Positions 1 through 7,720 of a DNA stretch of 24,297 bases are shown piece after piece; positions within the stretch are counted from its first letter, which is position 1, and the number at the start of each line of letters is the position of its first letter. A model generated the notes under the pieces. The model searched no databases, was not told the origin of the DNA, and worked only from the letters and a program-made list of their open reading frames with translations. Source of the DNA: JAKFEW01 sp036675505 (GTDB lineage Bacteria; Cyanobacteriota; Sericytochromatia; S15B-MN24; JAQBPE01); the NCBI GenBank assembly GCA_036675505.1, contig JAKFEW010000032.1, positions 1 through 24,297 on the forward strand. Reading direction: 5' to 3'. A program made the position numbers and the translations under genes.

Positions 1-64
1 ACGAAACGCCGGAGCCGACCTTTTTGCAACGCCAGGTTATGTTCTGATAAAACCAGCAGAAGTG

Positions 65-99
65 CGCGGGGCCTCGTTCGAGGCCCCGCGTCCGTTTTC
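65..99 (+). terminator. Probable Rho-independent terminator of an upstream off-window gene
   Basis: An 11-bp perfect GC-rich stem (65-75 with 80-90) closes on a 4-nt GTTC loop and is followed by a short T-rich run ending near 99. The simplest reading is termination of a plus-strand gene that ends before the window. An alternative is a leader attenuator for the lipoprotein gene at 136, because a -10-like TATGTT lies upstream near 38-43. Confidence 0.6.
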
Positions 100-135
100 A
101 TTCAACAGGAGAAATGTCTGCGACCCCACCTCGCC

Positions 136-885
136 ATGTCATCCACCAAACTCCTCCCCTTCCTCGCCATCACCTGCCTGCTCGCCGCCTGCGGCGGCAA
201 CCCGGCTTCGGCCCCTTCGGGGTCGCGCACGGCGCGCTCACAAGGCTTCCAGGACCAGCGCCCGATCGTCGAGGCCCCCGCGGCCACGCCCGATCCGGCC
301 CTGCGCGTGCGGGTCGATGCTGCCACGACGCGGCTCGACGCCGTGCGCACGATCGCGGGCAAGCTGGCCTTCCGCGAGTCCAAGGACAGCACCGAGGACC
401 GCGGCGATGCCGCGATCGCCTTCCGCCGCAAGCCTTTCGCCGCCCGCGTGGACATCGTCGAGAGCGATCGCCTGCTCGCGCACGGCGGCTCGCTGCTCTG
501 GACCGGCGGCACCAAGCTGCGGATCAAGCCGCTCAAGATGCCTTTCAGCCTCGAGTTCGCCTGGGACAACTCGCAGGTGGTCTCGGTGCGCGGCTACCGC
601 ATCGACCAGACCGACATCTTCAGCATGGGCAAGGTGCTGCGTCACCCTGCGGCCCGCCTGCGCGCGCTCGGCGAAAAGCGCCTGCGCGGCGAGGCCTTCT
701 TCTGCATCGAGACCTTCTCGCCGGCGAGCCTGCCCGGCATCACGCGCGAGATCATCGGCATCCACGCGGTCCATGGGATCCCCACCTACCGCGAGATGTA
801 CGAGGGCGAGCGGATGGTGCACCAGGGCCAGGGCTACCAGCTGCGGATCGACAAGCCGATCGACAGCGGCCGCTTCGAGCTTTAG
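136..885 (+). CDS. Exported lipoprotein, LolA-like/outer-membrane lipoprotein-sorting type
   Basis: A 249-residue protein with a lipoprotein signal peptide: a short Lys-containing n-region, a hydrophobic core and a lipobox Leu-Ala-Ala-Cys with the lipidated Cys at residue 19. The mature part starts with an Ala/Pro/Ser-rich linker. It continues with a beta-rich domain whose pattern (a 'G.L.F....' strand, then 'A.I.F..KPF.ARV' and 'LLWTGG.KLRI' strands) resembles the LolA/LppX-like half-barrel that binds lipidated proteins or lipids. That assignment rests on strand pattern only. The start is uncertain. ATG 136 has no close Shine-Dalgarno sequence; an AGGAGA at 107-112 would better serve the out-of-frame ATG at 114 or an in-frame CTG at 118. 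ATG 136 gives a proper lipobox signal, so I prefer it. It probably stands alone; the next gene has its own -10. Confidence 0.8.
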   Translation: MSSTKLLPFLAITCLLAACGGNPASAPSGSRTARSQGFQDQRPIVEAPAATPDPALRVRVDAATTRLDAVRTIAGKLAFRESKDSTEDRGDAAIAFRRKPFAARVDIVESDRLLAHGGSLLWTGGTKLRIKPLKMPFSLEFAWDNSQVVSVRGYRIDQTDIFSMGKVLRHPAARLRALGEKRLRGEAFFCIETFSPASLPGITREIIGIHAVHGIPTYREMYEGERMVHQGQGYQLRIDKPIDSGRFEL

Positions 886-927
886 CTGCCAAGGGCGTTC
901 GTCACCGGTCGCGAACCCGCCGCTGGG

Positions 928-933
928 TACAAT
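928..933 (+). promoter_or_regulatory. -10 element (TACAAT) of the DA1-like peptidase gene
   Basis: TACAAT (5 of 6 matches to TATAAT) lies 21 nt before the ATG at 955, within the short gap after the lipoprotein stop. No good -35 hexamer is visible 16-18 nt upstream. The same hexamer recurs before other genes in the window. Confidence 0.5.
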
Positions 934-954
934 GGGACGTAGGTAACCGTCCCT

Positions 955-1791
955 ATGTCTCGCTGGCCGATTTCCCGGCGCGCGCTCCTGGCCGCCGCCT
1001 TCCTCCTTTCGACGCTCCTCGCAGCCCCGGCCCGGGCTGAGGTGCCGATGTGCGCCGCGTGCGGCAAGGAGATCGGGCCGGGACGCTACCTGCAGGACCA
1101 GTGGAAGGCCAACTACCACGTCCAGCACCAGAACGTGGCGCGCTGCTACTATTGCGCCCGCGGCATCTCGCAGTTCAACACGGGCGGCGGCGTGCGCTAC
1201 ACGGGCGGGCGCGAGGTCTGCAACATCTGCCAGCAGACGGCGGTGACCGATCCGGCCGCGGCCGAGGCCGCTATGGATCGCGTGCGCAGCCGCATGGCGG
1301 CCTGGGGCCTGGTCTTCGAGTACGGCGAGATCCCGGTGCGCCTGGTCGACCAGAACACCTTGAACCGGCTCTACGGCCGCTCCAGCATGCATGACGGCCG
1401 GATCAACGGCCTGACCACCAAGCGCTGGACCAAAGACGAGACCGGCAAGGTGCTCTCGCGCGAGGTCAGCATCTCGATGCTCCACGGCCTGCCGATGGAG
1501 GTCTTCGAGAAGACGATGGCCCACGAGCTCATGCACGCCTGGATGTTCCTCGACAAGCAACCGGAACACCTGCCGCAGCTCGAGGAGGGCGTCTGCAACC
1601 TGGCCGCCTACTACGTGCTGCAGGAGAGCGCGTCCGATCTCGCGGATTTCATGCGCGAGGCGATGTGGAAGTCCAAGGATCCGGTCTACGGCCATGGCCT
1701 GCGCCGCGCGATCACCTTCGTCCAGCGCAACGAGTTCAGCGGGCTCGTGAAGATGCTGCGGGCGAACAAGGATTTCCCGCGCGGCTACTAG
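955..1791 (+). CDS. Exported DA1-like LIM-type zinc metallopeptidase
   Basis: A 278-residue protein. An N-terminal Sec signal (arginine-rich start, hydrophobic residues 10-24, AxA-type cleavage near residue 28) exports it. It is followed by a LIM-like zinc-binding region with paired cysteines C33xxC36, C64xxC67 and C89xxC92 and histidines at 55 and 58. The C-terminal half carries the gluzincin motif H190-E-L-M-H194 followed by an EEG (E210/E211) third-ligand motif. This arrangement, 'AHELMHAW' then 'LEEGVCNL', matches the peptidase domain of plant DA1, a ubiquitin-activated LIM peptidase. The bacterial protein lacks the plant ubiquitin-interaction motifs and should act outside the cytoplasm, so substrates must differ. 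All catalytic residues appear intact. No clear Shine-Dalgarno precedes ATG 955, but an in-frame stop at 940 and the signal peptide fix the start closely. Confidence 0.88.
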   Translation: MSRWPISRRALLAAAFLLSTLLAAPARAEVPMCAACGKEIGPGRYLQDQWKANYHVQHQNVARCYYCARGISQFNTGGGVRYTGGREVCNICQQTAVTDPAAAEAAMDRVRSRMAAWGLVFEYGEIPVRLVDQNTLNRLYGRSSMHDGRINGLTTKRWTKDETGKVLSREVSISMLHGLPMEVFEKTMAHELMHAWMFLDKQPEHLPQLEEGVCNLAAYYVLQESASDLADFMREAMWKSKDPVYGHGLRRAITFVQRNEFSGLVKMLRANKDFPRGY

Positions 1792-1826
1792 CCCGATCGC
1801 GCGCGGCGATCAACCGGGGGTCGTGG

Positions 1827-1832
1827 TACCAT
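1827..1832 (+). promoter_or_regulatory. -10 element of hutI, leaderless spacing
   Basis: The arrangement TACCAT-GCCCCGC-ATG places the hexamer 7 nt before ATG 1840. Transcription would then start at or next to the A of that ATG. The hexamer overlaps the other candidate start, ATG 1831. Confidence 0.5.
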
Positions 1833-1839
1833 GCCCCGC

Positions 1840-3114
1840 ATGGTCACGCCGCATCCCCCTTCTACCGCCTGTGACACGCTGATCGTCAACATCGGCGAGC
1901 TCTGCACGATGGCCGGCCCCGCGCCCGGCCCGCGGCGCGGGGCGGACCTCGCGGAGCTCGGCGTGATCCGCGACGGGGCGATCGCCTTCACGGGCGGCGC
2001 CGTCAGCTGGGTCGGCCGCAGCGATGAGGCCCGCCGCCGGGTGCCCACGGGCCCCGAAACGCGCGAGATCGACGCGCGCGGCGGCACCGTCACGCCCGGC
2101 CTGGTCGACCCCCACACCCACCTGGTCTTCGGCGGCAGCCGCGAGGCCGAGTTCGTGCAGCGCCTGCAGGGCGCGACCTACGGCGAGATCCTGGCGGCCG
2201 GCGGCGGCATCCACCATACGGTCACGCACACCCGCCTGGCCACGGTGGACGAGCTCGTCGCGCTCGGGCGCCAGCGCCTCGTTCGCATGCTCGCGAACGG
2301 CACCACGACGCTCGAGGCCAAGAGCGGCTACGGGCTCGAGCTCGCGACCGAGCTCAAGCAGCTCGAGGCGGTGGCGCGGCTCGCCGCCGAGGGACCGCAG
2401 GAGATCGTGGCGACCTTCATGGGCGCGCACGCCGTGCCCAGAGACGTCTCGGGCGATGAGTTCACCGAGCGCGTCGTGAAGGAGATGATCCCCGAGGTCG
2501 CGCGCCGCGGCCTCGCTGCCTACGTCGACGTCTTCTGCGAGAAGGGCGTGTTCACGCCCCACCAGACCGAGCGGATCTTCGCGGCGGCCCAGGCCCACGG
2601 CCTCGGCCTCAGGCTCCATGCCGACGAGCTCTCCGATCTCGGCGGCGGCGCGCTGGCCGCGCGCATGGGCGCGGCCTCGGCGGACCACCTGCTCATGACC
2701 GGTGAGGACTCGATCGACGCGCTCGCCGCTTCCAAAACCGTGGCCGTGATGCTGCCCGGCACGCCTTTCTTCCTCGGCATGCCGGAGCGCGCGCCGGCGC
2801 GGGCGATGATCGACCGCGGCGTGGCCGTCGCGCTCGGCACGGACTTCAACCCCGGGTCGTGCTACTCGGAGTCGATGCCGATGATGATGACGCTCGCCTG
2901 CCTGCACCTCAAGCTGACGCCGGCCGAGGCGCTCGGCGCCGCCACCGTCAACGCGGCGCACGCGATCGGCCGGGCAGAGCGCATCGGCTCGCTCGAGGTC
3001 GGCAAGCAGGCCGACGCCGTGGTCTGGGACGTGCCCAACCACGCCCACCTGGCCTACCACTTCGGCGTGCAGCTCACGCGGCACGTGATCAAGAAGGGCG
3101 CGGTGGTGCTGTGA
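1840..3114 (+). CDS. hutI: Imidazolonepropionase
   Basis: This enzyme hydrolyses 4-imidazolone-5-propionate to N-formimino-L-glutamate, the third step of histidine degradation, in the cytoplasm. It is an amidohydrolase-superfamily TIM barrel of normal size (424 residues). The metal-binding 'DPHTHLVFGG' motif lies near residues 91-100, the 'HADEL' motif (metal/substrate His) near 260, and the 'GTDFNPGS' motif with the catalytic Asp near 335. I place the start at ATG 1840 because a -10 hexamer overlaps ATG 1831 and fits leaderless transcription; ATG 1831 would add three residues. No hutH, hutU or hutG homologue is in the window, so the rest of the pathway must be elsewhere. The stop overlaps the GTG start of the next gene by 4 bp (GTGA), so the two are translationally coupled. 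Confidence 0.95.
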   Translation: MVTPHPPSTACDTLIVNIGELCTMAGPAPGPRRGADLAELGVIRDGAIAFTGGAVSWVGRSDEARRRVPTGPETREIDARGGTVTPGLVDPHTHLVFGGSREAEFVQRLQGATYGEILAAGGGIHHTVTHTRLATVDELVALGRQRLVRMLANGTTTLEAKSGYGLELATELKQLEAVARLAAEGPQEIVATFMGAHAVPRDVSGDEFTERVVKEMIPEVARRGLAAYVDVFCEKGVFTPHQTERIFAAAQAHGLGLRLHADELSDLGGGALAARMGAASADHLLMTGEDSIDALAASKTVAVMLPGTPFFLGMPERAPARAMIDRGVAVALGTDFNPGSCYSESMPMMMTLACLHLKLTPAEALGAATVNAAHAIGRAERIGSLEVGKQADAVVWDVPNHAHLAYHFGVQLTRHVIKKGAVVL

Positions 3115-5204
3115 CGGCCGGGCTATTGTTGGCCGCGGCGATCGCGGCGGCGCCACCCGCGAAGCCGGCGCCTGGCGAGGGGCGGCCGATCCCCGCAGCC
3201 AGGGTGATGACGCACCGCGTCATCGGCGTGAGCGTCGACCTCACGCTGTCGCCGGTCTCCCGCATGGTGCAGGGCAAGGCCAAGCTGCGCCTCAAGCCGC
3301 GTGAGGCCCAGTCGCAGGCGGCCGGCCTGGCGGTGCTCCAGCTCGACCGCGCGTTCGCCGTCGCCCGGGTGACGCTGGACGACAGGCCCGCCAAGTTCCA
3401 GGTCGAAGGCGCCCGGCTGGTCGTGCCGCTGCCGCGGCCGTCGCGGCCCGGCGCGGGCTGGGTCGTGGGCGTGGACTACGCGGGCCGCTTGACCGACGCG
3501 GATGCGGTCCTCAAGCTCGGCCCGACCGGCGCCGTGCTGCCGAATGGCAACGCCGCCTGGTTCCCGGTGCTCGACGCCGGCGCGCCGAAGGTGCCCACGA
3601 TCGTGACCGTGCGGGCGCCCAAGGCCTGGCGGGTCGTGGGGCCGGCGGCCCGCACGACGGTCGACCCGCCGCACCAGGCCGTGCGCCTCGATTTCGCCGG
3701 CGGCGATCCGGCGATCGTCGCCGGCCCTTACAAGGTCTTCAGCGCCGCCGGGAACACCTTCTACGCGCTGACCGCGCCGCCGGCCGACGCGGGCTCGGCC
3801 AGGGCCGTCGAGGCCTTCTACCGGGCGCATGGCCTGCAGCTCGGCGCGGCGGGCCGCACAGGCGGCACCGCGACTGCGGGCACGCTGGTGGAGCTGCCGG
3901 CAGGCTCGATGCCGATCGTCGGCGAGAATTGGTCGGCGGGCGCCCGCCCGCCGGGCGGCCTCGGGGCCTGGCTCGCGACCCGCGCCTGGCGCCACCGCGA
4001 CCTCAACTTCGCGACGGGCCGCCAGACCTGGCTCGTGGACAGCCTGGCCGCGTACACCGAGGAGCTGGCGCTGGGCGCTGAGCCGCAGATCGCCCGCACG
4101 CGGGCGATCCACGACCACCTCGCGGGTTACCAGGGCTTCCTGCGGCGGCAGCCCGGCAAGGACCGGCCGCTCAGCGCCGTGACCCCGGCCGACGAGGCCT
4201 GGCGGCCGGTCGTGGGCGACAAGGGCGTGATTCTCTGGAACCTGGTGCGCGAGTCGCTGGGTGACGACGCCTTCTGGGCGCTCCTGCGGCGCCACCAGGC
4301 CGCGCTGCGCGCGGGCACAGGCGACCCGCAGGCCTTCAAGGCGGCCGCCGGCCCTCGCGTCGACTGGCTGGAGGACTGGCTCACCGGCACCGCGCTCCCC
4401 TCGGTGAGGCTCGCCGACGTGAAGATCACGGCGCAGGAGGGGCGCTGGCAGGTGACCGGGGCGCTCGCCCAGGACGCGGGCTTCGCGCGCTTCCCGATCG
4501 ATCTGGCGCTCGTCACCGAGGCGGGCGTCGAGAAGATCGCCTTCACCACCTTCGCGCCGCGCGTGCCCTTCCACTTCGTCGCGAGCGCGCGCCCCTTGCG
4601 GCTGGTGCTCGACGGCGCGGACCGCGCGCCGGTGGTGCGCCGCCCACACCTCGCGATCCCCGAGGGCGTCGCCCCCGCCGACGGCGTGATCGTGTACGGC
4701 ACGCAGGGCGATCCGCTCGACAACCAGGCCTCGCGCGAGGCGGCCGAAGCCTTGCGTGATCGCCTCAAGCGCTACAAGGACCTCGACCTGCCGCTGCGCG
4801 CGGACCGCGAGCTGACGGACGCCGAACGCGGCCGCTCGCTGATCCTGATGGGCCGGCCGGGCGTGAACGGCGTGGCCGCAGACCTCGCGGACCAGTTCCC
4901 CGTGCGCTTTGCGCGGGGCGAGGCGACCGCGGCCGGCGGCGAGGCGGTGGTGGACGGCAAGGCGCTCTGGTGGCAGGGCCGCACCTACGCCGAGCCGGGC
5001 CACGGCGTGGTGCAGGTGATCGCGAACCCGCACGCGCCCGACCGGGTCGTGGTGCTCTTCGCCGGCCTCTCGCCGCGCGCCCAGGCCGACGCGCTGCGCT
5101 TCACGCAGCGCCAGGCCACCTACTGCGTCTTCGCCGGCGACCGCGTGGTCGCGGAGGGCGACGCCCTGCGGCCGTTCCCGGACCTGGACGTGGTGCTGTA
5201 CTAA
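3111..5204 (+). CDS. Exported M1-peptidase-like protein without zinc motif, C-terminal YGT-type domain
   Basis: Starting at GTG 3111, which overlaps the hutI stop by 4 bp, this gives 697 residues with a short hydrophobic Leu/Ala signal segment (residues 4-14). Residues about 30-220 resemble the N-terminal beta-domain of M1 aminopeptidases. Residues about 280-460 resemble the helical catalytic domain. However, where M1 enzymes have HExxH, this protein reads 'LATRAWRH', and the 'WLNEGFA.Y' motif has become 'WLVDSLAAYTE'. It is therefore probably not a zinc peptidase. From about residue 524 comes a distinct domain ('VIVYGTQGD' ... 'SLILMGRPGVN' ... 'VVQVIANPHAPDRVVVLFAG') of the type found at the C-terminus of some secreted prolyl-oligopeptidase/esterase-like proteins. 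Longer in-frame starts inside hutI are unlikely. The function is unknown; a binding or scaffold role is an inference. Confidence 0.8.
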   Translation: MTAGLLLAAAIAAAPPAKPAPGEGRPIPAARVMTHRVIGVSVDLTLSPVSRMVQGKAKLRLKPREAQSQAAGLAVLQLDRAFAVARVTLDDRPAKFQVEGARLVVPLPRPSRPGAGWVVGVDYAGRLTDADAVLKLGPTGAVLPNGNAAWFPVLDAGAPKVPTIVTVRAPKAWRVVGPAARTTVDPPHQAVRLDFAGGDPAIVAGPYKVFSAAGNTFYALTAPPADAGSARAVEAFYRAHGLQLGAAGRTGGTATAGTLVELPAGSMPIVGENWSAGARPPGGLGAWLATRAWRHRDLNFATGRQTWLVDSLAAYTEELALGAEPQIARTRAIHDHLAGYQGFLRRQPGKDRPLSAVTPADEAWRPVVGDKGVILWNLVRESLGDDAFWALLRRHQAALRAGTGDPQAFKAAAGPRVDWLEDWLTGTALPSVRLADVKITAQEGRWQVTGALAQDAGFARFPIDLALVTEAGVEKIAFTTFAPRVPFHFVASARPLRLVLDGADRAPVVRRPHLAIPEGVAPADGVIVYGTQGDPLDNQASREAAEALRDRLKRYKDLDLPLRADRELTDAERGRSLILMGRPGVNGVAADLADQFPVRFARGEATAAGGEAVVDGKALWWQGRTYAEPGHGVVQVIANPHAPDRVVVLFAGLSPRAQADALRFTQRQATYCVFAGDRVVAEGDALRPFPDLDVVLY

Positions 5205-5210
5205 GCCCGC

Positions 5211-5230
5211 AGCACCCTCACAGGGGTGCT
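5211..5230. terminator. Bidirectional hairpin between convergent genes
   Basis: A 7-bp perfect stem (AGCACCC at 5211-5217 with GGGTGCT at 5224-5230) and a 6-nt loop lie exactly between the stops of the convergent genes ending at 5204 and 5231. There is no T-tract on either strand, so termination efficiency is uncertain. Confidence 0.5.
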
Positions 5231-5881
5231 TCAGGCCAGCGGGAGCGTGCCTTGGCGGCCTTCGAGGTCCGCCATGATCTCCGCGAAGCCCGTGACCGCC
5301 ACGTGCGGATGGCCCTTCTTCGCGCACCAGCGCGCCAGCTGGTCCTTGGCGTACACCAGGTCCGCGTGCGGCACCGCCAGGCGATCGCTGAAGCCGTCGC
5401 CGATGAAGATCGTGTAATAGCCCGCCGCGCGCGCGGCCTGCACGATCGCGGCCTTGTCGACCCCGGTCGGGCAGGCTTCGTCGAGCGGCGCCAGGCCGAA
5501 GCAGGCCTCGCCCGCGGTCGCGCGGTTCGCCGTGACCGGGACGTCGAGGTCCGCCGCCGCCAGGAACGAGCGCACGACTTCCGCCGTGCCGGCCGAGAGG
5601 ACCTCGAGCGGGATGCCGCGCGCGACGCACCAGGCATGGAACGCCGCGAACGACGGATCCAGCCGCACGCAGCCGTGCAGAAAGTCGATCGCTTCGGTCA
5701 GCGGGACCTCGCAGGCGCGCAAGGAGGCGTCGAGCAGGCGCCACAGCACCATCTGGCCCTCGACGAAGGCCTGATCGTAGGCCTCTTTCCGCGCGGGGTC
5801 CAGGTAGCGGTTCACGAGCGCGCCGTTGCAGTCATCGAGCGTGATCGTGCCGTCGAAATCGGTGAACACGGCGACCGGCAT
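5231..5881 (-). CDS. HAD-superfamily phosphatase, MtnX/SerB-like
   Basis: A 216-residue cytoplasmic hydrolase of HAD subfamily IB. Motif I is D8-F-D10-G-T-I-T, with Asp8 the expected nucleophile and Asp10 the acid/base. Motif II is the Ser in 'LEVLSAGT' near residue 95. Motif IV is 'IFIGDGFSDRLAV', where Lys of 'GVDKAAIV' precedes it. The order and the 'G.SD' motif match the MtnX-like / phosphoserine-phosphatase-like group. The methionine-salvage MtnX phosphatase is the closest named relative I recognise, but no other salvage gene is nearby. The start has a TATACT hexamer only 6 nt upstream and no Shine-Dalgarno sequence, suggesting a leaderless message. Confidence 0.85.
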   Translation of the reverse strand: MPVAVFTDFDGTITLDDCNGALVNRYLDPARKEAYDQAFVEGQMVLWRLLDASLRACEVPLTEAIDFLHGCVRLDPSFAAFHAWCVARGIPLEVLSAGTAEVVRSFLAAADLDVPVTANRATAGEACFGLAPLDEACPTGVDKAAIVQAARAAGYYTIFIGDGFSDRLAVPHADLVYAKDQLARWCAKKGHPHVAVTGFAEIMADLEGRQGTLPLA

Positions 5882-5887
5882 GCGGGC

Positions 5888-5893
5888 AGTATA
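5888..5893 (-). promoter_or_regulatory. -10 element of the HAD phosphatase gene, leaderless spacing
   Basis: On the minus strand the order is TATACT-GCCCGC-ATG, with 5 of 6 matches to TATAAT and a 6-nt gap to the start codon. Transcription would begin at about the start codon. Confidence 0.55.
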
Positions 5894-6003
5894 TCACCCG
5901 GGTAGGCCGTTGAACCCCGGCGGCTGAACTAGTAAGCTTGTCGCATGGCGAGCTTTGCAACCAGGAAGTGCGTCCCGCGGCTGACGGAAGGGAAGGCCTA
6001 GCC

Positions 6004-6846
6004 ATGCGCTGGCACGAATTGCCCCGCGTCTACGCCCGCCTGGGGGGCTTCCTGGTCGGGTCGCTCGCGCGGCGGATCGACGACGCGGTGCCGCAGCCGC
6101 TGCGCGCGGTGGGCCACATCGCCGCCTGGCCGGCCAGCGCGCTCGTCGGCGTGGTGCCCGAGCCCCTGCGCGACGGCGTCGCCTCGGGCTGGCACGGCCA
6201 CGGCCGCGACGAGCCCCCCGTGCTGATCGTGCCCGGCTTCATGGGGCCGTCGTTCCTGCTCGCCCCGCTGGCGTTCTTCCTGCGCGCGCACGGCCGGCGC
6301 GTGCGGGTGCTGAACACGTTTCCGGCGCTGGGCGGCGTCGAGGCGCACGCGCAGCGCGTGGCCGACGCCGTCGCGGACCTGCTCGCGGAGACGGGGGCCG
6401 AGCGCGTCGACTACGTCGCCCACAGCATGGGCGGGCTCGCGGCCCGCTACTTCATCCGGCACCTCGGCGGCGACACCCGCATCCGGCGGTTGGTCACGAT
6501 CGCCACGCCGCATCGCGGCACGATGTGGGCGGCCTTGCGCGTCACGCGCAGCGCGCGCGACATGCACCCGAACGGCCCGTTCATCGCCGCGCTCGGCTCC
6601 GAGGAGCGGATCGCGGGCATCCGCTGCACGAACATCCGCGCCGGCTGGGATCAGGTGGTCTGGCCGCGCGAGCACGGCGTTTGGGGTGAGCATGCCGAAG
6701 ACCACGAGCTGCCCTTCGCCGAGCACTGGGCGATCCAGGCGGATCCGCGCACGCTCGCGCTGGTGCTCGCCGCACTCGAGGCGCCGGAGGACGAATCTTT
6801 CGCCGAACTCGTCAGGGACGTCGTCGGTGGCGAAGTGGCGGGCTGA
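6004..6846 (+). CDS. Lipase-like alpha/beta hydrolase (EstA/LipA-type)
   Basis: A 280-residue alpha/beta hydrolase. 'VLIVPGFMG' supplies the oxyanion-hole strand and loop near residue 75. 'YVAHSMGGLAARYF' contains the nucleophile Ser141 in an AHSMG elbow, and 'LVTIATPHRGT' is typical of triacylglycerol lipase/PGAP1-like enzymes. Candidate acid and His residues lie in the 'EDHELPFAEHW' region. No signal peptide is visible with this start, so it would act in the cytoplasm or peripherally at the membrane. ATG 6004 is chosen because GGGAAGG sits a proper distance upstream; an in-frame TTG at 5938 would add 22 unconvincing residues. It is divergent from the HAD gene and convergent with the lipoprotein gene. 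The substrate is unknown. Confidence 0.85.
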   Translation: MRWHELPRVYARLGGFLVGSLARRIDDAVPQPLRAVGHIAAWPASALVGVVPEPLRDGVASGWHGHGRDEPPVLIVPGFMGPSFLLAPLAFFLRAHGRRVRVLNTFPALGGVEAHAQRVADAVADLLAETGAERVDYVAHSMGGLAARYFIRHLGGDTRIRRLVTIATPHRGTMWAALRVTRSARDMHPNGPFIAALGSEERIAGIRCTNIRAGWDQVVWPREHGVWGEHAEDHELPFAEHWAIQADPRTLALVLAALEAPEDESFAELVRDVVGGEVAG

Positions 6847-6858
6847 GTCGGGATGACC

Positions 6859-6876
6859 GCCTGAGCCCGCTCAGGC
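6859..6876. terminator. Bidirectional hairpin between convergent genes
   Basis: A 7-bp perfect stem (GCCTGAG / CTCAGGC) with a CCCG tetraloop lies directly between the stops at 6846 and 6878. It has no T-tract. The position between two convergent stops supports a terminator role. Confidence 0.5.
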
Positions 6877-6877
6877 C

Positions 6878-7567
6878 CTACTCGCGGTCGGGCCAGGCCT
6901 TCTTGGCCCGCTGGGGCGCCTTGCCTGCCGGGATCATCTGGCACTCGAAGATGCCCGCGGGCGTGTTGAGCTCGCTCTTCACGATGCCCGTGCCGGCCGC
7001 GATCCAGTAGGTGCCGACGGCGGTGTAGGCCTGCTCGTAGGTGCCGATCGCCGAGACCTTCCAGGCCTTGAACGTGCCGGCGGGCACCTTCACGGTTTCC
7101 TCGCCCTTGATTTCGCCGACCCACTGGCCGTCGTCCCACTTGGCGCCCGCGGCGAGCGGGAACCGCAGCAGCGCGATCGCATGGCCCTCGGCGTCGCCCG
7201 CCATCGGCCCCCAGTACGTCACGCCGCGCAGCGCGACGCCGTTCGCGTCCCAGCTGAGCTCGGGGAAGCGGTAGCGGTTCGTGAAGTCGTCCAGCGCGCG
7301 CAACTTGAGCGTGGTGCGGCCGTTCTTGCGCGCGGATTCCTCGAGCGTCACGGTCTCGACGCCCGGGTAGTCCACGTAAGGGTCATCGCTGGGATGGCCC
7401 ACCACCTCGTACTGCCAGACCGTGCCGGGCCGGGTCGGGAAGAGATCCGTGCGGGCCAGCGCGCGGCTCGCGGCGGCCTGCTGGACGGCGGCCGGCGCGG
7501 CCGCGGGGCCATGGGCACAGGCCGCGAGGGTCAGGGGCAGGAGCAGGGCGAGCGCGATGCGGGTCAT
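6878..7567 (-). CDS. Lipoprotein of unknown function
   Basis: A 229-residue protein with a clear lipoprotein signal: an Arg near the start, a Leu-rich core and the lipobox Leu-Ala-Ala-Cys at residues 14-17. An Ala/Pro linker follows. The mature domain is beta-rich: 'PGTVWQYEVVG', 'YPGVETVTLEES', 'EETVKVPAGTFKAWKVSAIG', then 'GTYWIAAGTGIVKSE'. The last two pieces follow the pattern 'V.VPAGTF.A..V' and 'YW.A.G.GIVK', common in small exported beta proteins of uncharacterised families (DUF3108-like in style). I do not recognise a named family. ATG 7567 is supported by GGAGG just upstream; a longer reading to 7624 is not. A TTAAACT stretch about 40 nt upstream could be a -10. Confidence 0.85.
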   Translation of the reverse strand: MTRIALALLLPLTLAACAHGPAAAPAAVQQAAASRALARTDLFPTRPGTVWQYEVVGHPSDDPYVDYPGVETVTLEESARKNGRTTLKLRALDDFTNRYRFPELSWDANGVALRGVTYWGPMAGDAEGHAIALLRFPLAAGAKWDDGQWVGEIKGEETVKVPAGTFKAWKVSAIGTYEQAYTAVGTYWIAAGTGIVKSELNTPAGIFECQMIPAGKAPQRAKKAWPDRE

Positions 7568-7720
7568 GGGGCCTCCGTAAAGTGAACTTAATCTCAGTTT
7601 AACCCGTGCGGCCCGAACCAGCAAGCGGGCCCGCGGCGGGCGGGCAGGCTGAAGTGCCGAAGCGCGAGAACCTGGATGGTTCCCGCGCCTCGGCCGGTGA
7701 GACCCCCCTCGGGCCCCGAT

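Noticed and set aside
238..1695. Minus-strand 485-codon open frame opposite the lipoprotein and DA1-like genes
   Set aside because: Shadow of two plus-strand genes that have signal peptides and catalytic motifs; no domain is visible in it.
3123..5744. Very long minus-strand open frame (873 codons) opposite the M1-like gene and HAD gene
   Set aside because: It is a shadow typical of high-GC DNA: Arg/Ala/Gly/His-rich, no recognisable domain, and it runs across two well-supported genes.
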